NCBI RefSeq assembly: GCF_023898315.1
Contig: NC_064619.1
Span: 371,458,150 to 371,522,149, forward strand
Reading direction: 5' to 3'
From: Schistocerca nitens
Lineage: Eukaryota > Arthropoda > Insecta > Orthoptera > Acrididae
Length of the DNA stretch: 64,000 nucleotides
Of this stretch, positions 1 through 11,789 are shown piece after piece. The translations under genes were made by a program, and so were the position numbers. A model generated the notes under the pieces. It was given only the letters and a program-made list of their open reading frames with translations. It did not search any database and was not told the origin of the DNA. Position 1 is the stretch's first letter; the number at the start of each line of letters is the position of its first letter.

Positions 1-1440
1 AGGGTCTTATATGCCATGACTTTCCTCTCTTTCTGTAAAACCCCACACTCTGTCGAGCAAGGTGAATGATGCTCTCCGCAGCTGACGCAGATGGGAGGCA
101 GGGCACTTTGAGTACTGGGATGTGATGGACGTCCACAATCTCGACATGTGACGCTGGAAGTACAGCAGGAAGACATATGGCTGAACTTCCAGTAGTTAAA
201 GCACTGCATTGGGGGAGGTATATATGGCTTGATGTCACAGCCGTAGACTATCACTTTGACCTTCTCGGGCAATGTGTCATCCTCGAAGGCCAAGATGAAG
301 GCACCAGTGGCAACCTCATTATCCCTTGGACCCCGATGGACGGCCGGACGAAATGAACACCTCGCTGCTCTAAATTGGCGCACAGCTCGTCATCAAACTG
401 TAAAAGGAGGTCCCTGTGCAATATAATACCTTGGACCATATTTAAGCTCTTATGGGGTGTGATGGTAACAGAAACATCCCCCCACATGTCACAAGCGAGC
501 AATGCCCATGACTGGGCAGAGGATGCTGTTTTTATCAAAACTGACCCAGAGCACATTTTGGACAAGCCCTCCACTTCCCCAAACTTGTTCTCCAAATGCT
601 CCACAAAAAACTGAGGCCTCATGGACATGAAAGATTCCCCAACTCTCGGACCTAGGAGGTACTGGGGCGAATAAGCTTCACTGCCATCCTTAGCCTGGCT
701 TTCCTCCCATGGTGTGACCAGGGAGGGAAACAATTTGGGGTCATATTTCTTAGCACTGAAGTTAGACTTTGCCCACTTAGAGACTGCTGGCAGCAGACCA
801 CCAGCAAGAGACGATGTACTACGCTTCATGACGTGTCATCCGCCCTGATGCCACCCACTTCGAGCAGGGTACCTCCCCACAGGTGCCACCCAGCCGCAGC
901 AAAGGCCACCTAGCATGATGGCCATTGCCAGGAGTTCCGATGCCCCAGGCTGACAGGCACCTTCTCCTTGGCATACGTGGGGAGTTAATAGTGCAGGCAT
1001 CCGCAGAGTGATCCCTGTGAAGTCAGGGGGCTACAACCAACAGGGTACATGGTGGCCCCATCACAAAGGACTGGCTACCGAGCTGGATATGAGGTGCAAA
1101 GAATTCCATGGTCATCGTCGGCACAGAAAATGACACTGCATAGTGGGTGGAGGAAAACACACCCAGGAAGGTGTCCTTGCCCAAGAGATGGAAGATGAGC
1201 AGGACTGCAATGCCTTGACGAGAAAGTGGGCTAAAGATTTCAGTGCACGATGGACATGATGCACCATGTAAGGCGCCCTTCTCCAACTGGCTCGCTCATC
1301 AGGAAAATTTAAAAAAAATGGTCAAACCCTACATGGGACCATCACATCAAGGCCAAAATGTGTGAGACTCCTTTTAGTTGCCTATTACGACAAGCAGGAA
1401 TACCTCAGGCCTATTCTAGCCCCCCAAGCCCACAGGGGTG
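1..1440 (-). mobile_element. I-clade LINE, copy B1, 5' portion (continues beyond window start)
   Basis: This is the 5' leader and most of ORF1 of an I-clade non-LTR retrotransposon read on the minus strand; the 3' part lies outside the window. The leader at about 840-1090 aligns by eye with 62520-62760 and 57110-57330, so the copy belongs with B2 and B3. Its extreme 5' block at about 1370-1435 closely matches the 5' end of the young element A at about 56390-56479, including a shared stretch around 'ggcaggaatacctc'. ORF1 is frameshifted, so the copy is dead. Confidence 0.8.
10..829 (-). pseudogene. ORF1 (nucleic-acid-binding Gag-like protein) of I-clade LINE B1, frameshifted
   Basis: In this family ORF1 encodes a zinc-knuckle RNA-binding protein that packages the element RNA. 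The first 192 codons (829 to 251, minus strand) stay open and include a PSLVTPWEES block and a KFGEVEGLSKM block, both recognisable in copy B3 at about 62240-62420. Near 255-275 a frameshift breaks the frame. The reading then continues in another frame through CDIKPYIPPPMQCF and Cys/His-rich knuckles (CRDCGRPSH, then CVSCGE) down to about position 60. A second frame change seems to occur there. The element assignment is firm; the exact frame-break positions are approximate. Confidence 0.75.
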
Positions 1441-1880
1441 TATGGATCAGTGGCATCAATAAGTTTCTTACTTACACAAATGTAAAAAATGAGTTCATAT
1501 GAAATGTTACTTTTATTTATGTCCAAATAATTACAAATAAACAGAACTGTAAAATATTATCGCAAATAAAATTTTTTTCCAATTATTCCTTTTTTTTTCC
1601 ATGTCATCTGCCATGATCCCCATTTGGGGCTTTCTGGAAGGGGGAAAAAAGCTGATATACTTTTGAAAAATGTATTATGTAGATAAAAGTGTTATGTCAA
1701 GTTCAAATCTCTTACACAAATAAACAGAATTTCTCAGGAAATTTAAAAAAAAAAGATGTGAAAATCATTGTAACTGTATGATAAATTTTTGACATGTCTC
1801 CTGTAAGCAAACCAAATGGATTGCAGACGTACGCTATGAGATGAATAAAACACATTTCACAATTCTAGTAAACATAACTT
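1441..1880. other. AT-rich spacer, no gene seen
   Basis: This AT-rich DNA has several poly(A)/poly(T) runs. I see no coding signature, terminal repeat or RNA gene on either strand. Confidence 0.5.
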
Positions 1881-3420
1881 TTCAAACTACCTTAGTAAAT
1901 ACAGATGAGACTGAGATGGGGCTGTAGTTTTCAATTCTAAATTTATCACCTTTCTTGTTAATTGGGGTACTTGTGCTATCTTTAGTCTACCCGGGTAACT
2001 ACCTGATGCAGTTACACCAAATTTGCTGCTGTGGCCACAGCATCAGATATATTACATGTGCACCTTTTTAATGTGTCGATAAACAATTCATCATAGCCTG
2101 CTGATTTTTTATTTACCTATGTTTTTTTAATTCCTTGCTAGTAGTTGCGGCCAAATATAAGCTTTGTTTGACTAGGATGCCCTTGTATCTATATAGGAGA
2201 TTGTTGAAATGTTCACTGATGGATTTTCCAACAGAAGAAAAGTACTCATTAAAAACATTCAACCCAATATTGGCTTTTGACAATACCCTGTTGTTTATGG
2301 TAATATCAAAAGTCAATTTGTTTCTATAGTTCACAAAGTTATTTATTACTCTCCAAACAGCTAAGCTTGTGTTAGTAAGAGTTCCCTAACAATGTGGGTA
2401 CATAGGCCTATTTACTTTTACATTCTAATGGCAGATCTTTGTAATACTCATGATAATTCTTACATTCCACCTTTAGGCTATTATTAATACTATTCTCTAG
2501 CTTTGCACATTGGAAACGTCTGATTTCTTTTCTTGCCGTTTACACTCCATGACTTACGCAATCATTATTTTGATTATTTTTTGCCATTATTTACTGGCAA
2601 GATGATTTCTTGACATGAGACATAGAGGCAATAATATAAAGCTGATGCAAATTCACTGAAAGTAATGCAGTTCTTTTCACACCATAGTAAACTTTGTAGC
2701 ATACTGTCGAGATCTTTAAGACTGTCACCATGAATGGTTCTTTTTGTCACATATTGTCTGTTTTGTTACTGGGATGGAGATTTTCAGCTTCTATCAGTAC
2801 CTGTACAGCATCATGATCAGAAATGGCAAGCCTCACAACTGATGAACTGCACACAAAATGATACACATTGTCAATGCAAGACCACCTGTAGTGGATAAGG
2901 TTAAATTGATCTAGTATTATCACTACTTATTTCGACCCAGCGTCAATAGACAGCAAGTCAATGTTTGTATCTTAAGTTGTATTATGTTAATACAGCCATT
3001 TTTATTGCAGTGTTCACTGTGTCTGTCAAAAAGCAGGTCATTAAGAACAACAAAGAAAATATCTAGGCTACCACAGCAAGGCACGTAAAATCCTGTAATA
3101 ATGAAGTTCTCTTTTCTGCCACTTATGGTCAATTGCTTGTTGCTCTATTATACCCTCCGTGGTGGAACTACATACATCTGTTATGTTTAGTTACTATTTG
3201 TAACTGCAAGGTTAGTTACACCACCACCACATTTCACTTTTCTGCTGAAGGCAGAGCAGAAGATCACGAAGAGTGGCTGACAGACACTAATAAGTTAATC
3301 TGAGTATGAATGTTTCATTTACAACAAAAACATCAGGATTATCAATTCCCGCAGTTATATCCAATTAAGTGGGCTTATTTCTGACACTTTGAAAGTTCTG
3401 TTGAATTAATTTGAATGTAA
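1880..3420 (-). pseudogene. CR1-like non-LTR retrotransposon fragment G (endonuclease and start of RT)
   Basis: Minus-strand translation in several frames gives a decayed ORF2. From 5' to 3' it shows an endonuclease entry block (NPDVFVVNETFI, near 3310-3350), a GGGV-type motif near 3215, a FN(V/I)D-like block near 2940-2980, and an ISDHDAVQ box near 2800-2830, the conserved SDH of APE-type endonucleases. Next comes the linker FNEYFSSVGKSI near 2225-2260 and the first RT block (NKKSAGYDELFIDTLKRC, near 2060-2110). Another RT block (NYSPISVSSVFTKVV) lies near 1890-1935. Many stops and frame changes mark an old copy. The linker and RT signature resemble elements D (12.2 kb) and F (34.6 kb). The catalytic YADD region is missing. 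Confidence 0.7.
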
Positions 3421-5105
3421 GTTTGGACTGGTAAACACTGGCTGCAGGTGTCACTCTACTGGGTGGTTTGTTCTTAAGGTTGTGAAAATTCCTCTGTATG
3501 ATATTAGGGTCGAGTTTCTACAGCTGGTTTCGGGGTTACAGGCTGTCTAGCAAGCTTTACAAGTTTCCTGGCTTGCTTACAGTGGCTGTTTGTGTGGCAG
3601 ATCATGTTTGGATGGGTTTTGCCATTCCAAGGCAACGCACTTATTTACGACGGTGTAAACTTTTGTCTGATTTCATTTTTAATTAATTTACTGACAATCA
3701 TTTTACCTCTTTTATTCGTGTGCATACCATTATCTTGAATTTTTTTTTTTAACATAATCACTCCGTTATACGAGTCCTAACCGCTACTTACAAAATAAGA
3801 TTTGGTATAATTTACAAGCAAGAACGCAATTTGCAAGCTGCTACTCTAAATTAAGAGTTCAAGACGAGCTCTTCGGAAACAGCATTGTAATAAGAATACG
3901 TGTATGATTCATTCACTAGACAGGTGCGGTAACGAAAATTATTACCAAATGTTTTCCTGCCCGTGGTTTGCGGGTTGTAAAAATGTTGAAGCATTGTCTC
4001 TCCTTCTGCCGAGCTGTGCCAGTCTAGTGATATAATATTTCCAACGCTGAGATTCATTTCTTAAAAGTAAAAAGTTTTCGTTTAGCAAACCACTTGACAC
4101 ATGCGCAACAGCTACACGATCATACAGTACACGACGCTTGTTCAGTCGCGCACTGAGCCACTGACGCACTCGTAAACGTAAACACGGAACACCAATATAA
4201 TACTGCTGACAGAACATTGCAGCGATGCTAGCGCTCGAAGTGGTAACATTTCACATTGCAGTGAACAGAAGACAAGCTACTTTTATGATCAAATTTACAG
4301 CGAGGTCATAGATTTGATCATATTTGTTTGACGACTGTCGAGATTTGACAAAGTTCTCTATTACTCCATCAAATTTCTTTGACATAGATATTTGACATAC
4401 CAACTTTGACAAAGAAATATGATAGTGTAATACTGGCCGAAGTCCATTTCTTAATGCTGACTGCCGCTTTAACATAGTCTGTCCGAATGATGCAGACTTT
4501 TCACAGAACAGGAGGCCAGATGCCAACAGCAAGGTGACAGTGCTGTATGTAGCCTCGTGCACTCTTTGGGAGTGACATAACCAACAGAGAGAGTACCTAG
4601 CCATTGCCATATTTAATCAGCTTGCCAAACGTCTCGAACATGGCTCGTTTAACTCGTTGCGTTCATCTGAATTCTGTGTAACCCATGTTATGACATTTTT
4701 CTGATGTCAAGAATTTTGGGATTTCGCCGATACCTGTGATTTTTGGGTGTTCCATCGGTGCTAAATAATCCTTTGGCATCCACTGTTAATGAAGGCGCGA
4801 ACAGACTTGTCGGCAGTCTTAAGATGTCCTCAGAAATATTAGTTACCTAAACCCCATTTCATCCAGGCCAGACGAAAGCAGGGGGCAAAATCGCTGGGGC
4901 CCAAGCCTCACTGGGGACCCCAGTCTGTCAAAAGTTCGGATCCCCCAGGGTGCTCTGTTGGAAAATATCATTACTATCCTAAAATAAATTTTGTATTTTA
5001 TTAGGTTTTAGCACGAGTAGTGACTTGACCCGGGGTCTAGCCATCTCCTCTCCACACTGTCTGAGCTCTGTAGCTAGCGACCAATAAGGAGCCACCAGAC
5101 CACCA
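3421..5105. other. Intergenic DNA with a possible MITE remnant
   Basis: I recognise no gene here; the short open frames between 3.5 and 4.6 kb have no motifs. Positions 4265-4437 are rich in inverted copies of a 'tttgacaaag' type motif and end with 'gatagtgtaatactgg'. This resembles the end of a small inverted-repeat element, but I could not find the partner terminus. From 4840 to 5105 there is purine/pyrimidine-mixed DNA without clear features. Confidence 0.3.
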
Positions 5106-5379
5106 ATGAAAAAGTGCTGTGCATCAGGCGCAAATGTCTGCGCACATCACATCTGCGCAGACAGATCGTTGCGTGTGGACAGAAGATTTGCACCAACCTA
5201 AGGTGTGTACAAACCTGGAATTGGAGTTGGAGGTTTGAGCGAAACCTCTCAAATCTGTGGGTTCAACCACATTTGCGCAGATAAGTTGGAGCGTGTGGAC
5301 AGGAGATCGCCGCAAATCTGGCGCGAAACAGCTGTTTGCTCAGTCTAGTGTTTGTATCTGTGCGCACAGAGCATTAAAA

Positions 5380-6072
5380 TGGCCGATACTCGTCAGTGTT
5401 CTCGAGAGTTTGTAAGTGAATTCATTGAAATATATAGAAACCACCCATGTTTGTGGAAGATTAAAAGTAAAGAATATAGTGACCGAGACAAAAAGACAGC
5501 AGCATACAATGCTCTAATTGAAAAATTGCGGGCAGTTGAGCCACGGCAAACAGAGAAACGGCAATAAAAAAAAAATCGTTGCGAACTGGCGAAATTATTT
5601 GCAGATGGGTGTCGAAACTTATCTCTTAAAGCTTGTAACCCCTCATATTATGAGAAAAAAATACTTGTATGAGAAGGGCAATTTCTTCTCATAAACGGCT
5701 GGCGTAACATTAAGATTCCTAGCAACAGGAGGGAGCTACAAGGATTTGGAATTTTCAACTGCAAAATCGAAACAAGCGTTGAGTGAAATAATACCCAACA
5801 CATGTGAAGCTATTTATACTGTCCTGAAGGATGAGTTCATGAAAGCAAGTCAAGTAAATTAAGTCTGTCAGCGAACTGTTTACCGAAAAGAGTTATCCAA
5901 AGTTCAGAAATCTAGAAGATCTGGTGTAGGAGTAGATCAAGTATGCCAGCCAACGTTATGGTATTTTAATCTGCTTGGCTTTCTTAGTGATCAAGAAACG
6001 CCAAGACCATGCAGGAGTACAATTGAAGATGAAATTGGAGTGTCAATGAGCCAGGAAATGAAACACGAGATA
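5380..6072 (+). pseudogene. Harbinger MADF-domain accessory protein, interrupted
   Basis: The MADF protein of Harbinger elements binds DNA and helps bring the nuclease to the element. The start is ATG 5380, the codon giving MADTRQCSREFVSEFIEI. The first half of the MADF fold follows (CLWKIKSKEYSDRDKKTAAYN). After about 5565 the reading is broken by a piece of transposase. The second half of MADF resumes near 5873: VYRKELSKVQKSRRSGVGVD, then PTLWYFNLLGFLSDQETPRP and STIEDE to about 6035. The two halves are what one uninterrupted MADF gene would give, so I infer that the middle is an insertion. I considered a host MADF gene and rejected it because of the transposase neighbours. Confidence 0.75.
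5581..5865 (+). pseudogene. Harbinger transposase internal fragment, inverted inside the MADF gene
   Basis: The plus-strand translation begins NWRNYLQMGVETYLLKLVTP and later gives LRFLATGGSYKDLEFST and IIPNTCEAIYTVLKDEF. These blocks are typical of the Harbinger nuclease region just after its N-terminus. One stop interrupts it (near 5697). It lies opposite to the strand of the remaining transposase N-terminus at 6251-6076, so the segment has been inverted. The insert is bounded by the 8-mer gcgaactg at 5581-5588 and 5871-5878. It is a fragment and not functional. Confidence 0.7.
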
Positions 6073-6075
6073 ATG

Positions 6076-6251
6076 TAAAACAAAACAGGTTCGCCCTGCA
6101 ACTCTCGCAGTAAATGTACGTGAGAAAACTGCTTTCGCTTTAGCAGCCACTGTCTACACCATTTTGACCGCCTTCTCTGTTTCCTGCGGTTGGTCTGAAT
6201 GTTTTTTGCAACACAAGTTGCGAACACAGACCACAACAGAACTTCCTCCAT
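6076..6251 (-). pseudogene. Harbinger transposase N-terminal fragment
   Basis: Starting at the ATG at 6251 on minus, the frame gives about 50 recognisable residues. They include RRKQRRRSKWCRQWLLKRKQ and FSHVHLLRELQ, the basic W-x-R-x-W-L and LLRELQ signature of Harbinger nuclease N-termini. Homology stops at about 6095, where the hexamer gcgaac (minus strand, 6094-6089) coincides with the start of the displaced fragment at 5581. Downstream of that point the frame runs into unrelated sequence. The remainder of the DDE domain is absent. Confidence 0.7.
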
Positions 6252-6475
6252 TTCTATATTTCAAAATAACTGAATTAAGTTTTTGACGTTTACGGGGAGC
6301 GTAGTCGCTTGCCACTGATATTTCTTTTCTGCACCGACAGATGGCGGGCGAGTAGTAGAATGGGGTTTGTGTCGTGTGAACACACCACATTTGCAGCGAT
6401 CTTTTGCATGTACAGACATCTGTGCCAATGTCTGCGCAGACAGATCGTTGCGTGTGGACCGGGCTTTACAGATGT

Positions 6476-7739
6476 CAGTGTTGCCAAGTCAGCAATATTA
6501 TAGTTTACCTCCAGCAAAGTATGGTTGCAGGTGGCAGTTTTACTCTTCTGTGAACGAATAAAAGAAACAAAAGAATGCGAGGACCGAGCGCCGTATACTT
6601 TGTCAGCTCTCTTCGCGTCAACGGGAGATAGCAACCGCCGATGTCGAAATAAAGAATTACGGTAACTTCGCCGTCTCTGGGATACCCCTTGCTGTTCCTA
6701 AATATCACAGTTCCCGTGCACACCCATCACCTGTCAGTTGAACCAGAGTGGGGAACTACCGAAGAGTAGTTATATGTTAACAGGATGTGGCAGTGTTCAA
6801 GCTGTGAAATATAGAACAAGTCTGGGACGCAGTATGGCCGCTCAAGCACTCTAAGCCCTCCTGACAAAGTCGTTACAGTTTTCCTGGTCTGAGAGCTATG
6901 GCGATCAGCTCTCAATAGACAGAGGTTGTCGCCTACAAGAGAGGCCTAATGTGTCAGAGTGTGACTACCTGAGATCCTGCTCTGCTGCAGTCTCAGGTAC
7001 TGCCGGCGAGCTAACTCCTGGCGCTGTTGACACAACACTTATTACTCGCAAAAGCTCTCTGAGATACAAAAACTGTAATGCGTGTACCTAACTTAAGGCC
7101 TACAGTTTTGTACGCAGTGATACCGAGAGCTGACCCCAATGCGCCTCAACCTCGTCTCCAGAGTTTTGAGTTCGCAGCTCTAACAGTGATTTATTTTACA
7201 CACTTTTGACAGCTGTAGGTACTGATGTGCAAGACTGCTACTTGATTTAAATGGTGTCAACATGATGGAATCTAATAAAGTCTAGGGCAATGAAGAGAAT
7301 AGAAAAAGAGCGAAAGAGGAGAAAGGGACAAACGCTCAGACAAGCATATTTAGCCTCGGGTTTCTCTCCGCCTCAGTGTATGAAGATAAAGAAAACGATA
7401 AAAACCAGTCACCTGATGTTCACGCTGCAGTAGTGGAAAACGATAAGAATAAATCTCCGATGCGACTGTGGAATAATTTCCATTTATTAATTTCTCAGTT
7501 CGTGTAATTCTATTTCCTCGAGTGCACTTTTATATGAAATTTCCATTTATACCCAGATAGCTTGAAAGCCAGCTAATCATTTTTAGTTGCCTTTTCATTA
7601 ATTGAAGCACACTTGGTCTGCGTAACTTAACGTCCTTGCAGATCATTTCCAGGCTGTGTTTTAATCCTCTCTCTTCTCTCACTGCCTTCCTCAATTCAGT
7701 ACTGTGATAAATAAAGTAAGAGCACAGCCCAGAATAATT
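6476..7739. other. Spacer without recognised features
   Basis: I find no coding, RNA or terminal-repeat signature. Short open frames between 6.5 and 6.9 kb on minus lack motifs and have no homology I can recognise. Confidence 0.4.
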
Positions 7740-10700
7740 AATTGTTCACCAAATAAGATCCTCCTCAAAGACTACGTTGGTGGGGAGGTTTGTGTGTATC
7801 CACTGAGCCATGCTGGCGAGAGCTATGCTCCCGGTAGGGTCACTCATTCCAGCAGGTCAGTTGGTGAGATTCCAGACAAGAAGTAGTCCTCCGAGGGGGC
7901 TCCTGTCTTGTGAGTATGTAGGTGGCAGCTACATGGGCTTTTAGCTAAGTCTGACATTACTTCCACTTACTTGTGCCAGGCTTCTTCTGTTTTCTTTCCT
8001 ATCGGCCTCCCTTGGCCAACTCTTACTCTTTCGACCCCAATGGTATTAGGTTTCGAGGCCTGAGGGTGTCTTTCATTTCTCTTTTCTATTCTCCAACAAT
8101 CAAAGGTTGGCAAAGGACTCTGCTCAGACTGCTGATACCTGTTTGCAGAAAGAAAACTATGGGAAATGTCCACTGAAATTTGAGAAATCAATCAGATCTC
8201 CCCCACATGAACCATGGACCTTGCCGTTGGTGGGGAGGCTTGCGTGCCTCAGCGATACAGATGGCTGAACCGTAGGTGCAACCACAACGGAGGGGTATCT
8301 GTTGAGAGGCCAGACAAACATGTGGTTCCTGAAGAGGGGCAGCAGCCTTTTCAGTAGTTGCAGGGGCAACAGTCTGGACGATTGACTGATCTGGCCTTGT
8401 AACATTAACCAAACCGGCCTTGCTGTGCTGGTACTGCAAACGGCTGAAAGCAAGGGGAAACTACAGCCGTAATTTTTCCCGAGGACATGCAGCTTTACTG
8501 TATGATTAAATGATGATGGCGTCCTCTTGGGTAAAATATTCCGGAGGTAAAATAGTCCCCCATTCGGATCTCCGGGCGGGGACTACTCAGGAGGACGTCG
8601 TTATCAGGAGAAAGAAAACTGGCATTCTACGGATCGGAGCGTGGAATGTCAGATCCCTTAATCGGGCAGGTAGGTTAGAAAATTTAAAAAGGGAAATGGA
8701 TAGGTTAAAGTTAGATATAGTGGGATTAGTGAAGTTCGGTGGCAGGAGGAACAAGACTTTTGGTCAGGTGATTACAGGGTTATAAATACAAAATCAAATA
8801 GGGGTAATGCAGGAATAGGTTTAATAATGAATAAAAAAATAGGAGTGCGGGTTAGCTACTACAAACAGCATAGTGAACGCATTATTGTGGCCAAGATAGA
8901 CACAAAGCCCATGCCCACTACAGTAGTGCAAGTTTATATGCCAACTAGCTCTGCAGATGATGAAGAAATTGATGAAATGTATGACGAGATAAAAGAAATT
9001 ATTCAGGTGGTGAAGGGAGACGAAAATTTAATAGTCATGGGTGACTGGAATTCGTCAGTAGGAAAAGGGAGAGAAGGATTGGGGGGAAGAAATGAAAGAG
9101 GAAGCCGCCTTGTAGAATTTTGCACAGAGCATAACTTAATCATAGCTAACACTTGGTTCAAGAATCATAAAAGAAGGTTGTATACCTGGAAGAATCCTGG
9201 AGATACTAAAAGGTATCAGATAGATTATATAATGGTAAGACAGAGATTTAGGAACCAGGTTTTAAATTGTAAGACATTTCCAGGGGCAGATGTGGATTCT
9301 GACCACAATCTATTGGTTATGATCTGCAGATTGAAACTGAAGAAACTGCAAAAAGGTGGGAATTTAAGGAGATGGGACCTGGATAAACTGAAAGAACCAG
9401 AGGTTGTAGAGAGTTTCAGGGAGAGCATAAGGGAACAATTGACAGGAATGGGGGAAAGAAATACAGTAGAAGAAGAATGGGTAGCTCTGAGGGATGAAGT
9501 AGTGAAGGCAGCAGAGGATCAAGTAGGTAAAAAGACGCGGGCTAATAGAAATTCTTGGGTAACAGAAGAAATATTGAATTTAATTGATGAAAGGAGAAAA
9601 TGTAAAAATGCAGTAAATGAAGCAGGCAAAAAGGAATACAAATGTTTCAAAAATGAGATCGACACGAAGTGCAAAATGGCTAAGCAGGGATGGCTAGAAG
9701 ACAAATGTAAGGATGTAGAGGCTTGTCTCACTAGGGGTAAGATAGATACTGCCTACAGGAAAATTAAAGAGACCTTTGGAGAGAAGAGAACCACTTGTAT
9801 GAATATCAAGAGCTCAGATGGCAACCCAGTTCTAAGCAAAGAAGGGAAAGCAGAAAGGTGGAAGGAGTATATAGAGGGTTTATACAAGGGCGATGTCCTT
9901 GAGGACAATATTATGGAAATGGAAGAGGATGTAGATGAAGACGAAATGGGACATAAGATACTGCGTGAAGAGTTTGACAGAGCACTGAAAGACCTGAGTC
10001 GAAACAAGGCCCCGGGAGTAGACAACATTCCATTAGAACTACTGACGGCCTTGGGAGAGCCAGTCATGACAAAACTCTACCATCTGGTGAGCAAGATGTA
10101 TGAGACAGGCGAAATACCCACAGACTTCAAGAAGAATATAATAATTCCAATCCCAAAGAAAGCAGGTGTTGACGGATGTGAAAATTACCGAACTATCAGT
10201 TTAATAAGTCACAGCTGCAAAATACTAACGCGAATTCTTTACAGACGAATGGAAAAACTGGTAGAAGCAGACCTCGGCGAAGATCAGTTTGGATTCCGTA
10301 GAGATGTTGGAACACGTGAGGCAATACTAACCTTATGACTTATCTTAGAAGAAAGATTAAGAAAAGGCAAACCTACGTTTCTAGCATTTGTAGACTTAGA
10401 GAAAGCTTTTGACAACGTTAACTGGAATACTCTCTTTCAAATTCTGAAGGTGGCAGGGGTAAAATACAGGGAGCGAAAGGCTATTTACAATTTGTACAGA
10501 AACCAGATGGCAGTTATAAGAGTCGAGGGACATGAAAGGGAAGCAGTGGTTGGGAAGGGAGTGTGACAGGGTTGTAGCCTCTCCCTGATTTTATTCAATC
10601 TGTATATTGAGCAAGCAGTAAAGGAAACAAAAGAAAAAGTCAGAGTAGGTATTAAAATCCATGGAGAAGAAATAAAAACTTTAAGGTTCGCCGATGACAT

Positions 10701-11466
10701 TGTAATTCTGTCAGAGACAGCAAAGAACTTGGAAGAGCAGTTGAACGGAATGGACAGTGTCTTGAATGGAGGATATAAGATGAACATCAACAAAAGCAAA
10801 ACGAGGATAATGGAATGTAGTCAAATTAAATCGGGTGATGCTGAGGGGATTAGATTAGGAAATGAGACACTTAAAGTAGTAAAGGAGTTTTGCTATTTAG
10901 GGAGCAAAATAACTGATGATGGTCGAAGTAGAGAGGATATAAAATGTAGACTGGCAATGGCAAGGAAATTGTTTCTGAAGAAGAGAAATTTGTTAACATC
11001 GAGTATAGATTTAAGTGTCAGGAAGTCATTTCTGAAAGTATTTGTATGGAGTGTAGCCATGTATGGAAGTGAAAGATGGACGATAACCAGTTTGGACAAG
11101 AAGAGAATAGAAGCTTTCGAAATGTGGTGCTACAGAAGAATGCTGAAGATAAGGTGGGTAGATCACGTAACTAATGAGGAGGTATTGAACAGGATTGGGG
11201 AGAAGAGAAGTTTGTGGCACAACTTGACTAGAAGAAGGGATCGGTTGGTAGGACATGTTTTGAGGCATCAAGGGATCACAAATTTAGCATTGTAGGGCAT
11301 CGTGGAGGGTAAAAATCGTAGAGGGAGACCAAGAGATCAATACACTAAGCAGATTCAGAAGGATGTAGGTTGCAGTAGGTACTGGGAGATGAAGAAACTT
11401 GCACAGGATAGAGTAGCATGGAGAGCTGCATCAAACCAGTCTCAGGACTGAAGACAACAACAACAA
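7740..11466 (+). mobile_element. RTE-type non-LTR retrotransposon, nearly complete
   Basis: Position 8205 onwards carries a leader typical of these LINEs (catgaaccatggacc, then ttggtggggaggcttgcgtg). A related block, ttggtggggaggtttgtgtg, lies at about 7778, so the element leader may begin near 7740. One long ORF encodes endonuclease and reverse transcriptase (8615-11451). The 3' end is the simple repeat gacaacaacaacaa at about 11452-11466, the short tandem tail usual for RTE elements instead of poly(A). I could not define a target-site duplication. Confidence 0.85.
8615..11451 (+). pseudogene. RTE ORF: APE endonuclease plus reverse transcriptase, one frameshift and three stops
   Basis: The protein nicks target DNA and reverse-transcribes element RNA at the nick. 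The endonuclease begins at about 8625 (RIGAWNVRSLNRAGR), with VMGDWNSSVGKG near 9040, an IDYIMV box near 9220 and DSDHNLLV near 9300. RT blocks follow: RNKAPGVDNIPLE (10003), NYRTISLISHSCKIL (10186), FVDLEKAFDNVNW (10389), and RFADDIVIL with the catalytic pair (10688). The C-terminal block is RRGRPRDQY (11320). A one-base loss near 8730 shifts frame 2 to frame 1. In-frame stops lie at 10336 (TGA), 10564 (TGA) and 11293 (TAG). At both TGAs family context expects Arg, so CGA to TGA decay is likely. Confidence 0.85.
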
Positions 11467-11789
11467 TCAGAGCTCAAGGATTTCAATGCAGCTCTGCCAA
11501 CAAACCCTACTCCCACTACCTAGAGACCCCTAGACAATGTATGACACACAGTGGATACAGGCTACAAAGGCAAGGGGAGAGAATGAAAGGCGGACTTATT
11601 TCAGGCGCCTTTAAATAACCGGAATGTATCGGCTAAGGGAGATAACCCCAAAAGAAAATCCTGGTCCTCCTAGAAGGGGGTTAACCAGATTGCTGGTAAC
11701 CGACTCTCAGAAAACACAGACTACTCCCAGTATCCAAATGAGCCTCTGGAACAGGACGGTGTCAAAGGTCAATGACAAGGCTATGAAAA

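Larger units (their letters stand above)
5110..6475. mobile_element. PIF/Harbinger DNA transposon, rearranged deletion derivative
   Basis: This is a remnant of a Harbinger element, a superfamily that carries a DDE nuclease gene and a separate MADF/Myb-like DNA-binding gene. A MADF gene lies on plus (5380-6072) and the transposase N-terminus on minus (6251-6076), a convergent arrangement. A second transposase segment lies inverted inside the MADF gene (about 5581-5865). A 29-bp identical direct repeat sits near the two ends (5152-5180 and 6431-6459). I cannot place exact termini or a 3-bp target duplication, so the boundaries are approximate. No full transposase remains, so the copy is non-autonomous. 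Confidence 0.7.

Noticed and set aside
4251..4610. 119-codon minus frame as a gene
   Set aside because: No motif, and it overlaps inverted-repeat-rich sequence; likely chance.
5380..6072. MADF-domain host gene
   Set aside because: It is bracketed by Harbinger transposase pieces and broken in the middle, so it is a transposon accessory gene.
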